A stretch of DNA of 64,000 nt from an uncultured Halomonas sp. (lineage in GTDB: Bacteria > Pseudomonadota > Gammaproteobacteria > Pseudomonadales > Halomonadaceae): NCBI RefSeq assembly GCF_947493865.1, contig NZ_CANLTC010000004.1, positions 1-64,000 on the forward strand, given 5' to 3'. Every line of letters starts with the position of its first letter. Position 1 is the first letter of the stretch. The translations under genes and the position numbers were made by a program. The notes under the pieces are model-generated. The model ran no database searches. It was not told the origin of the DNA and saw nothing but the letters and a program-made list of their open reading frames with translations. This document shows, piece after piece, positions 55,746 through 63,215 of the stretch.

Positions 55746-58700
55746 ATGCCGAATTTTTCTCCGTTAGCACCACCTCAACCCGCCGGAACACGCGAAACCC
55801 TCTATTGGCAAGCCCCCCAGGGCTGCGCTACCGCCCTGGCGTTGGCTCGGCTGGCGGATAGCGCACCGCTTCTGTTGGTTACCCGGGACACCGCCGCAGT
55901 GCAGCGCCTGGAAAGTGCCCTGCGGTTTTTTGCCAACGTTCCGGTACTGCCGTTTCCCGATTGGGAAACGCTGCCCTACGACAGCTTCTCGCCCCACCAG
56001 GACATCGTCTCCGAGCGCCTGCGCACCCTGCGCCGGCTTCAGGAAGCCCGTAATGGCATCGTGCTAGTGCCGATCAATACCCTGATGCAGCGCTTGCCGC
56101 CAAGCGACTACATCGCCGGGCGAGTGCTGACCTTGAACGTCGGCATGACCATCGACCGCGAGGGCTTTCGCGAAAAACTCTCCCGGGCGGGCTATCGCGC
56201 CGTCGAAACCGTCTACGAGCCCGGCGAATACGCCCTGCGCGGCGCCCTGATCGATCTGTATCCCATGGGCAGCACGGCTCCGCTGCGCATCGATCTGTTC
56301 GATGAGGAGATCGACACCCTGCGCTACTTCGATCCGGATACCCAGCGCAGCGGCGACAAGGTCGAAGGGGTCGAGCTGCTGCCGGCCCATGAATACTCCC
56401 TCTCCCGCTCCGCCATTGCCTGCTTCCGGGAAGGTTTCGAGACACTCTTCGATGTCGATCCACGCCAGTGCCCGCTTTACAACGATGCCTTGAAAGGCAT
56501 TCCCGCACCGGGACTCGAGCAGTACCTGCCGCTGTTCTTCGAGGAAACCGCGAGTCTGTTCGATCATCTGGCCGAAGGCACCCAGGTGGCCCTGCTGCCT
56601 GGCGTTTTCGAGGCAGCGGAACATCATTGGGCGGCCATTCAAAGCCGCTATGAAAACCTGGGGGTCGATCCCACGCGGCCGCTATTGCCGCCGGCCCGGG
56701 CATTCATTCCGGTACCGGACGTGTTTGCGGCAATCAAGGCCAAGCCCCGGGTCGCGCTGGTCACGGAAGACGAGCATGCCCACGCCCATCGTCCCTTGAC
56801 CCAAGCCCCGCCACGGGTCGCCATCAACGCCCGAGCCCAGAAACCCCTGGCCACCCTCGAGGAATTTCTATCCTCTCACCGCGATACCCGAGTGCTGTTC
56901 GTCGCCGAGTCTCGCGGCCGGCGGGAAGCGCTGGAAGAGACCCTCGGCGTATTGCAGCTGGACTTGCCGCATGTCGATGGCTGGCAGGAATTCCTGGATA
57001 GCGACACGCCGCTTGCCATTACCGAAAGCGAGCTTGATGAAGGCTTATGGCTTGCGGACCCTGCCCTTGTCATCGTGACGGAAACGGAGCTGTTCGGTGA
57101 GGTGGTGCGCCAGACCCGTCGGCGCGAGAAAGCCACCGACGACAACGAATTGGCGGTACGCCATCTTTCCGAGCTTCGCGTGGGCGCCCCGGTAGTGCAT
57201 CAGACCCATGGCGTGGGTCGCTATCAAGGGCTTGAGGCCCTCGATGCGGGCGGTCAGGCGGCGGAGTTCGTGGCGCTGGAGTACGCCAATGGTGCAAAGC
57301 TCTATGTGCCCGTGGACAACCTGCACCTCATCTCCCGCTATGCCGGCGCCTCTGATGAGCTAGCCCCCCTGCACAAGCTGGGCTCTGATACCTGGGACAA
57401 GGCCAAGAAGAAAGCCGCCGAGAAGGTGCGCGATACCGCTGCGGAGCTGCTCGATGTCTATGCTCGCCGGGAGGCTCGGGAAGGCTTTGCCTGTGCGGAG
57501 CCCGGCGAAGAGTATCAGCGCTTCGCTGCCAGCTTTCCGTTTGAAGAGACGCCGGACCAGCGCGCCGCCATCCATGCGGTGATCGGCGACATGATCGCGC
57601 CGCGCCCCATGGACCGGGTGGTCTGTGGCGATGTCGGGTTCGGCAAGACCGAAGTCGCCATGCGCGCCGCTTTCCTGGCGGTTCACTCCGAGCGCCAGGT
57701 GGTGGTGCTGGTGCCCACCACCCTGCTGGCCCAGCAGCATTTCGACAATTTCCGCGACCGCTTTGCCGACACCGCCATACATATCGAGCTGATCTCGCGC
57801 TTTACCGGTGGCAAGGGCCAGGCCGAGTCGATGAAACGGATCGAGGACGGGCGTGCCGACATCGTCATCGGCACCCATAAATTGCTGTCGAAATCGATCA
57901 AGCTGCCCAACATGGGGCTGCTCATCATCGACGAGGAGCATCGTTTCGGGGTAGCGCAGAAGGAGCGCTTGAAGAGCCTGCGTGCCGAGGTGGACATTCT
58001 TACCCTGACTGCCACCCCGATTCCACGCACCCTGAACATGGCCATGAGCGGCATGCGGGATCTGTCGATCATCGCCACCCCACCGGCCCGACGCCTGTCG
58101 GTAAAAACCTTCGTTCAACAACGCAACGAACCCATCATCAAGGAAGCAATACTGCGGGAGATCCTGCGAGGCGGTCAGGTCTATTTCCTGCACAACGAGG
58201 TCAAGACCATCGAGCAGGCGGCCCAGAAGGTGCGAGACATGGTACCCGACGCCCGGGTCGCGGTGGCCCACGGCCAACTGCCGGAGCGCTCTCTGGAGCG
58301 CATCATGTCGGAGTTCTACCACAAACGCTTCAACGTACTGGTGTGCTCGACGATCATCGAGACCGGCATCGACGTGCCCAGTGCCAATACCATCCTCATC
58401 GAACGTGCCGACAAGTTCGGCCTGGCTCAGCTTCATCAGCTGCGCGGACGCGTGGGCAGGAGCCATCACCAGGCCTACGCCTATCTGCTGACCCCGCCGC
58501 CCAAGGCGATCACCAAGGACGCCCTGAAGCGTCTCGAAGCGATCAGCCAGGCGGAGGATCTGGGCGCCGGCTTCACCCTGGCCAGCCACGACATGGAGAT
58601 CCGTGGCGCGGGCGAGCTGCTCGGCGACGAGCAGAGCGGGCAGATGGAAACCATCGGCTACAGCCTCTACATGCAGATGCTCGATCGGGCAGTGAAGGCG

Positions 58701-59195
58701 ATTCGTGCCGGCAAGACCCCCAACATCGAAGCGCCGCTGGACGAGGGGGTGGAGGTCAGCCTCAATTTGCCTGCGTTGATTCCCGACGATTATTTACACG
58801 ATGTGCAACAGCGCCTGGTCATGTACAAACGTATCAGCAACGCGGAGAACGAAGCGGATCTCAGAGAGCTGCAGGTCGAGATGATCGATCGCTTTGGCCT
58901 GCTACCGGCACCGGTCAAGACGCTGTTTCGCCAGACCCAGCTGCGCCAGCGTGCGGAACGCTTAGGCATCGTGCGCCTGGAGGCAGGCCCGGAGCGCGGC
59001 CGCGTAATCTTTGGCAGCGCGCCGATGGTGGAGCCGATGACACTGGTGGAGCTGATTCAGCGAGATCCAGTTCATTATCGACTGGATGGTGCGGATACGT
59101 TGCGCTTCGAGCTCGAGATGGAAAATCCCGAAGCACGCCTGCAAGCCATCGATGGGCTGCTGGACAAGCTGAATCGTAAAGTGCAGGCAGCCTAG
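55746..59195 (+). CDS. mfd: Transcription-repair coupling factor Mfd
   Basis: DNA translocase of 1149 residues (E. coli: 1148) that removes stalled RNA polymerase at lesions and recruits UvrA. From the ATG at 55746 the N-terminal UvrB-homology module runs to about 340 (DWETLPYDSFSPHQDIVSERL). The RNAP-interaction (CarD-like) domain lies near 470-550 (VGAPVVHQTHGVGRYQGLEAL). The helicase motor follows with GDVGFGKTEVA at about 628 and DEEHRFGV at about 727, then the TRG and C-terminal D7 domains. A longer frame to 55599 adds 49 residues that the family lacks. A structured repeat starts within the stop codon. Confidence 0.96.
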   Translation: MPNFSPLAPPQPAGTRETLYWQAPQGCATALALARLADSAPLLLVTRDTAAVQRLESALRFFANVPVLPFPDWETLPYDSFSPHQDIVSERLRTLRRLQEARNGIVLVPINTLMQRLPPSDYIAGRVLTLNVGMTIDREGFREKLSRAGYRAVETVYEPGEYALRGALIDLYPMGSTAPLRIDLFDEEIDTLRYFDPDTQRSGDKVEGVELLPAHEYSLSRSAIACFREGFETLFDVDPRQCPLYNDALKGIPAPGLEQYLPLFFEETASLFDHLAEGTQVALLPGVFEAAEHHWAAIQSRYENLGVDPTRPLLPPARAFIPVPDVFAAIKAKPRVALVTEDEHAHAHRPLTQAPPRVAINARAQKPLATLEEFLSSHRDTRVLFVAESRGRREALEETLGVLQLDLPHVDGWQEFLDSDTPLAITESELDEGLWLADPALVIVTETELFGEVVRQTRRREKATDDNELAVRHLSELRVGAPVVHQTHGVGRYQGLEALDAGGQAAEFVALEYANGAKLYVPVDNLHLISRYAGASDELAPLHKLGSDTWDKAKKKAAEKVRDTAAELLDVYARREAREGFACAEPGEEYQRFAASFPFEETPDQRAAIHAVIGDMIAPRPMDRVVCGDVGFGKTEVAMRAAFLAVHSERQVVVLVPTTLLAQQHFDNFRDRFADTAIHIELISRFTGGKGQAESMKRIEDGRADIVIGTHKLLSKSIKLPNMGLLIIDEEHRFGVAQKERLKSLRAEVDILTLTATPIPRTLNMAMSGMRDLSIIATPPARRLSVKTFVQQRNEPIIKEAILREILRGGQVYFLHNEVKTIEQAAQKVRDMVPDARVAVAHGQLPERSLERIMSEFYHKRFNVLVCSTIIETGIDVPSANTILIERADKFGLAQLHQLRGRVGRSHHQAYAYLLTPPPKAITKDALKRLEAISQAEDLGAGFTLASHDMEIRGAGELLGDEQSGQMETIGYSLYMQMLDRAVKAIRAGKTPNIEAPLDEGVEVSLNLPALIPDDYLHDVQQRLVMYKRISNAENEADLRELQVEMIDRFGLLPAPVKTLFRQTQLRQRAERLGIVRLEAGPERGRVIFGSAPMVEPMTLVELIQRDPVHYRLDGADTLRFELEMENPEARLQAIDGLLDKLNRKVQAA

Positions 59196-59334
59196 AGCAT
59201 GTTCGCGATCCACTGCACGTCGGTCATACGTCGTTAAATTTGGACTTAAAATACTCATTTACACCAGTAAACTCCGTTTTTTCGTCCAAATTTGCCTTGT
59301 CTGACTCTAGCTCGCTGGATCGTGAACACGCTCT
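59194..59334 (+). repeat. Structured intergenic repeat, type A, copy 4
   Basis: A 141-bp element beginning in the mfd TAG stop codon. The ends are a 19-bp inverted repeat with two mismatches (AGAGCATGTTCGCGATCCA, 59194-59212, against 59316-59334). The left arm is CACTGCACGTCGG...TACGTCGTT, the inner stem AAATTTGGAC is perfect, the apex is TTTAC/GTAAA with loop ACCA (59258-59271), and the right arm is GCCTTGTCTGAC...AGCTCGCT. Confidence 0.92.
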
Positions 59335-59428
59335 TGTAAAATGATGGCTATCGAGAATCAGGTTGTCAAAATATACTCAACAAGATGGCGACTGCCACTG
59401 AATCATCGGATTGGACGGGTCACACACC

Positions 59429-60526
59429 ATGCGTTTAATACAGCTATCGTCGCGAATTGGATTGGTCGTCAGCCTGCTTGCATTGCCTACGTCCCTGCTG
59501 GCTGCGGAAGATGCGAATACACGCGTAGACATAAACGAGGATACGACCCGACAAGCGGGCATCGAACACTACTCGCTGCAAGAAAACAGTGATGTGGTCG
59601 GGCGGATGCAAACGGTCGAGGCGCGCCAGGACGATACCTTGATCGATATCGGCCGACGCTTTGGCATCGGGTACGAAGAGATGCGGCGTGCCAACCCGGA
59701 GGTTAGCGTATGGCTCCCCGGCGAGGGTACGGAAGTCGTCATTCCGACCCGCTTCATCTTGCCGCCTGGCCCGCGGGAAGGGGTGGTGGTCAACGTTGCC
59801 GAGATGCGGCTCTATTATTACCCCCCCGTCCGACAAGGCGAGACCCCGGAGGTTGAAACCTACCCGGTGAGTGTCGGGCGCATGGACTGGAAGACACCTC
59901 TGGGGGAGACGACGATCACCGCCAAGGCCAAGGACCCTGCCTGGTATCCCCCCGCGTCGATCATCAAGGAGCATGCGGAGGATGGTCGGTCACTGGGTCG
60001 TGTCGTACCCCCGGGCCCTGACAATCCGCTGGGTCGGCATGCGCTGCGCCTGAATATTCCTGGCTATCTCATTCATGGCACCAATCGCCCGGATGGGGTT
60101 GGGATGCGGGTGACCCATGGTTGTATCCGCATGCTGCCCGAGGACATCGACAGCCTGTTTTCTCGCTTGCCTGTCGGCACCAAGGTGCGCCTGATCAACA
60201 CGCCTATCAAGATCGGCTGGACGCAAAGCGGCATTTTGAGCGTTCAGACATACCCTTCTCTGGATGAGAAAGACACGGCCGCACAGCGCATCGATGACGC
60301 TTTCACAGCGGTGACGACGGTCGTCGAAGGCAAGCGGTATCCTGTGGATTTTGCACGCCTGAAACGAGTGGTTGAAAATGCCACCGGCATGACCGAATCG
60401 CTGGTGTTGGTGGAGCCGCCTTTCGAGATAAAGCCCAGGATCAACGATCCTCTCTACGACAACCTCGAGCTTCGCGAATCACTCTACAGTCATCTTGAAA
60501 TGGCTACAAAAAAAGACGATGCCTGA
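59429..60526 (+). CDS. L,D-transpeptidase with LysM-like domain (ErfK/YbiS family)
   Basis: Periplasmic enzyme of 365 residues with a signal peptide of about 23 residues ending SLLAA. A LysM-like peptidoglycan-binding domain (about 45-93, VEARQDDTLIDIGRRFGIGYEEMRRANPEVSVWLPGEG in part DTLIDIGRRFG) is followed by the YkuD catalytic domain (about 105-240) with HGTNRPDGVGMRVTHGCIRM, giving the catalytic His and Cys. E. coli ErfK, YbiS and YcfS have this order and link Braun lipoprotein to peptidoglycan. An Lpp-like gene and a second transpeptidase lie just downstream on the other strand. No strong ribosome site precedes the ATG. Confidence 0.92.
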   Translation: MRLIQLSSRIGLVVSLLALPTSLLAAEDANTRVDINEDTTRQAGIEHYSLQENSDVVGRMQTVEARQDDTLIDIGRRFGIGYEEMRRANPEVSVWLPGEGTEVVIPTRFILPPGPREGVVVNVAEMRLYYYPPVRQGETPEVETYPVSVGRMDWKTPLGETTITAKAKDPAWYPPASIIKEHAEDGRSLGRVVPPGPDNPLGRHALRLNIPGYLIHGTNRPDGVGMRVTHGCIRMLPEDIDSLFSRLPVGTKVRLINTPIKIGWTQSGILSVQTYPSLDEKDTAAQRIDDAFTAVTTVVEGKRYPVDFARLKRVVENATGMTESLVLVEPPFEIKPRINDPLYDNLELRESLYSHLEMATKKDDA

Positions 60527-60542
60527 TCCTGGCATCGTTCTT
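60516..60542 (+). terminator. Terminator overlapping the transpeptidase stop codon
   Basis: ACGATGCC (60516-60523) pairs with GGCATCGT (60531-60538) followed by TCTTTT. The stop codon TGA (60524-60526) lies in the loop, so a ribosome finishing translation could hinder folding of the hairpin. Confidence 0.8.
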
Positions 60543-60576
60543 TTGGAAATATCGTTTCCAGAAACAGGCCTGAAAC

Positions 60577-60606
60577 AAGAAAGCCCTGCCTAGGCAGGGC
60601 TTTCTT
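60577..60606. terminator. Bidirectional terminator between transpeptidase and Lpp-like gene
   Basis: A perfect 30-bp palindrome (AAGAAAGCCCTGCCT, 60577-60591, with its complement to 60606). It can end the plus-strand transpeptidase transcript and the minus-strand lipoprotein transcript that converge here. Confidence 0.88.
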
Positions 60607-60654
60607 GGTGTAATCCATGTCATGGCCTCTCGGGGAGAAGCCATGATCAAAGGA

Positions 60655-60918
60655 TCACTTGCGCATGGAACGCTCGAACATGCGATCCATTTCCTGCTTG
60701 TTTTGCTGGCTCTGCTGCAGAGCCTGCTGAGCAGTACGCTGAGCCTGCTGAGCGGTGCTCATTGCTTCCTGAGCAATAGTGCGAGTTTCCTGGCTCTTCA
60801 TTTCAGACTGGCTCATCTGACCGCTTTTATCTTCGCTAGCATTGGACGAGCAGCCTGCCATGACGGCCAGTGCCAAACCAGCAGCAGCGATCTTAAGCGT
60901 AGTGCGAGTAGTTTTCAT
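60655..60918 (-). CDS. Lpp/OprI-type alanine-zipper murein lipoprotein
   Basis: Small lipoprotein of 87 residues. The signal peptide ends in the lipobox VMAGC (Cys22). The mature part is a coiled coil with heptad Ala/Gln repeats (about 45-75, AQEAMSTAQQAQRTAQQAL) and a basic end ERSMRK with a C-terminal lysine. This is the plan of OprI and Braun's lipoprotein, whose terminal Lys is joined to meso-diaminopimelate by L,D-transpeptidases. It lies between two such transpeptidase genes. The ribosome site AAGGAG is strong, as expected for one of the most abundant proteins of the cell. Confidence 0.88.
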   Translation of the reverse strand: MKTTRTTLKIAAAGLALAVMAGCSSNASEDKSGQMSQSEMKSQETRTIAQEAMSTAQQAQRTAQQALQQSQQNKQEMDRMFERSMRK

Positions 60919-60996
60919 ACTGTTCTCCTTGGGTCTTCCTTGGGTTACTTACTTTTCCTGCGTAGGCAGGCTTTCTTGCAACTTCTCTTTCACAAC

Positions 60997-61548
60997 CTAG
61001 CGGATGATAACTTTCGTGCCAAGTTTCACCAAGTCCGTCAGGCGTTCTATTTGCTGGTTGGTCACTGCAACGCAGCCATCCGTCCAGTTAAAACGCTGGT
61101 GAAGAACCGGATCACTTTCCCCTAAACCGTGAATACCGATGTTGCCACCGAGCACCGTATCTTGAGGCGGTGCTCCGTGACGCCGATAGTACGATAGGTA
61201 ATCATAGAATTCATCATCGCTCAATATATCCGCTTCTCGCGCCTCCCGGGCATGGGCAAGCGTCGGATAATCGAGACCCAGGAAAATGTTGAAGCGACTA
61301 TCGAGGTTGATCCAATTGACATGGAACTCCCCCGTCGGGGTGGCTCTATCGCCACTGAAACGTAATCTTCTGGCACCACCGCGCCCAAGAGAGACCGGCG
61401 AGAACCGCTCGATTTCCTGGTCACCTCGATAAACATGCAAAGTCGATGTTTGATCGTCCACCAGCAGCCAAACGGCTTGATCGTCGGCGCCAGCGTATAA
61501 AGCCGGAATATGAAACAACAGTAATAAGAACAGCAGTAACCCGCGCAT
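60997..61548 (-). CDS. L,D-transpeptidase family protein (YkuD domain)
   Basis: Exported protein of 183 residues with a signal peptide (about 1-19, ALYA). The YkuD catalytic domain fills the rest: GNIGIHGLGESD (His) and NWTDGCVAVTNQQIE (Cys) are spaced as in YafK/LdtF-like proteins. There is no LysM domain, unlike its neighbour. It could make or cut Lpp-peptidoglycan links, as YafK (DpaA) does in E. coli, or form 3-3 cross-links. It lies 78 bp upstream of the Lpp-like gene on the same strand. Confidence 0.88.
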   Translation of the reverse strand: MRGLLLFLLLLFHIPALYAGADDQAVWLLVDDQTSTLHVYRGDQEIERFSPVSLGRGGARRLRFSGDRATPTGEFHVNWINLDSRFNIFLGLDYPTLAHAREAREADILSDDEFYDYLSYYRRHGAPPQDTVLGGNIGIHGLGESDPVLHQRFNWTDGCVAVTNQQIERLTDLVKLGTKVIIR

Positions 61549-61743
61549 TGGTTAATTCTTCACGACTCTTTGTATAGTTTGAACGGCATATCATCACTGA
61601 TCACTGGTAGGGGCTTGAGAACACTACGCCAGCTTTTAGTGAATAACGCAGCATACAGATTCCCATGAGCAGATGCTCGAAAAATCGCGTAGCGTCCGCG
61701 CTATAGAAACTCCTTTTTTCATGTTTCACAAAGGGACGGACTC

Positions 61744-62121
61744 TCAAGCGAAGGCCCAGAACCGCGCAGCCACGTACATCAACAACGGCACCGTAAAGGT
61801 CGCAATCACGATGGCCAGAAAGCCATCGATGGGCGTGGCGGCTATCAACGTCCCTAGCACCCCGTTGTTCAAGGCAAACCCCGCCAGGGCGAGCACGAAG
61901 AAGCGATCCCCACGCCCCGCCTTGCGAAAGGTAAATCGCCGATGCCCCCAGAACGACACCTGAAAAGCCACCAGAAAGGCTACCAGGTTAGCCAAAAAAG
62001 GGGAGCTATCCGGCCATAACCAGAGCACCAGAGCAGCTACAGAAAGGTGCACCAAGGTCGCAAGGCCGCCTACCCCGCCAAAGCGCAACAAGGTTCCCGA
62101 TTCATTGATCAGCCATTTCAT
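61744..62121 (-). CDS. gtrA: GtrA-family membrane protein
   Basis: Membrane protein of 125 residues with four transmembrane helices (RFGGVGGLATLVHLSVAALV, then FLANLVAFLVAFQVSFWGHRRFTF, then two more). The GHRRFTF loop is typical for GtrA. GtrA proteins are thought to flip polyprenyl-phosphate sugar across the inner membrane, after GtrB makes it. Its start overlaps gtrB by four bases. A short hairpin with a T run on the minus strand near 61685-61703 may end the transcript. Confidence 0.9.
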   Translation of the reverse strand: MKWLINESGTLLRFGGVGGLATLVHLSVAALVLWLWPDSSPFLANLVAFLVAFQVSFWGHRRFTFRKAGRGDRFFVLALAGFALNNGVLGTLIAATPIDGFLAIVIATFTVPLLMYVAARFWAFA

Positions 62122-63167
62122 CGGTTCGTGTTGCTCCCCACCACATCGCGATTTACATGCCCATGTGGCTCGCTGGTGGAAACGTTATCCTGATGACTGA
62201 TTTCTGCGACCAGATAAAGTGGGCGCTGCTTGGTCTCCACAAATAGACGCGCCACATACTCACCGAGGATGCCAACCGACAGCAATTGCATACCGCCAAA
62301 AAACAGCACAGCCGACATTACCGACGCATAGCCTGGCGTGTCACGACCAAAGAGCAGGGCCTTGACGACAATCACCAGGATATAGATGAACGACAAGAGC
62401 GCGATACCACCACCAATATAGCTCCACATGCGCAAAGGCCAGGTCGAGAAACTTACCAGGCCATCCAACGCAAAGTTCCAGAGCTTCCAGTAATTGAACT
62501 TGCTCGTGCCGATCTGGCGCGGTGGTTGCTGGTAAGGAACGCCTACCGAACGAAACCCCACCCAGGAGTACAGCCCTTTCATAAAGCGATTCCGCTCGGG
62601 CAATTGCTTGAGCGCATCGACAACGCACCGGTCCAACAAGCGGAAATCACCGGCACTCGGCGGGATCTCCGTATGCGATAGCCGGTTGAACACCCGGTAG
62701 AACATTCCCGACGTCTGGCGCTTGGCTGCGGTTTCCTCATTGTCCTCATGACGCAAGCCATACACCATGTCATAGCCTTGCTCGCGCCACAGGTGCACGA
62801 ATTCCAGTATCGTCTCGGGAGGGTGCTGCAAATCCACGTCGATGGGTACGATCGCATCGCCGCAGGCATGTTCAAGCCCCGCAGTCATGGCGATCTCCTT
62901 GCCGAAGTTACGCGTGAAGGAGAGATAGCGGATGCGGCCGTCTCTGATTGACGCCTCACGTAGCTTCTGCAAGGTGGCATCCTTGGAACCATCGTCGATG
63001 AAAAGAATTTCCAGTTGCGGAACGCGACCATCAAGAACGCTCAGCACCGCCTCAATGAAAGGCTCGATGGAATCCTGCTCGTTCATCACCGGTACCACCA
63101 GGCTGAGCATCCAGGAAACGCCCTCACGCCTTTGCGTCGATGACGCCCGCTCGATATCTTTATCCAT
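62118..63167 (-). CDS. gtrB: Polyprenyl-phosphate glycosyltransferase (GtrB type, GT2)
   Basis: Membrane-bound family 2 glycosyltransferase, about 349 residues. The GT-A domain has SLVVPVMNEQDSIEPFI, FIDDGSKDAT and VPIDVDLQHPPETI (donor-metal Asp), with RHEDNEETAAKRQTSGMFYR. Two C-terminal transmembrane helices follow (about 255-280 and 290-315). This is the GtrB/DPM1 type that makes undecaprenyl-phosphate-glucose or similar. The start is placed at the ATG 63167 with GAGAGAG upstream; the ATG at 63182 is a possible alternative. It is next to gtrA and behind a large membrane protein gene, as in O-antigen modification loci. Confidence 0.88.
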   Translation of the reverse strand: MDKDIERASSTQRREGVSWMLSLVVPVMNEQDSIEPFIEAVLSVLDGRVPQLEILFIDDGSKDATLQKLREASIRDGRIRYLSFTRNFGKEIAMTAGLEHACGDAIVPIDVDLQHPPETILEFVHLWREQGYDMVYGLRHEDNEETAAKRQTSGMFYRVFNRLSHTEIPPSAGDFRLLDRCVVDALKQLPERNRFMKGLYSWVGFRSVGVPYQQPPRQIGTSKFNYWKLWNFALDGLVSFSTWPLRMWSYIGGGIALLSFIYILVIVVKALLFGRDTPGYASVMSAVLFFGGMQLLSVGILGEYVARLFVETKQRPLYLVAEISHQDNVSTSEPHGHVNRDVVGSNTNR

Positions 63168-63215
63168 CACTCTCTCTAGCATCAAGATCCGCCTGTATTG
63201 GAGGTTTTCCTCTCA

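Noticed and set aside
57360..58589. Long open frame antisense to mfd (409 codons)
   Set aside because: It is a mirror frame of a GC-rich, well-conserved gene, and its translation shows no recognisable fold or family.
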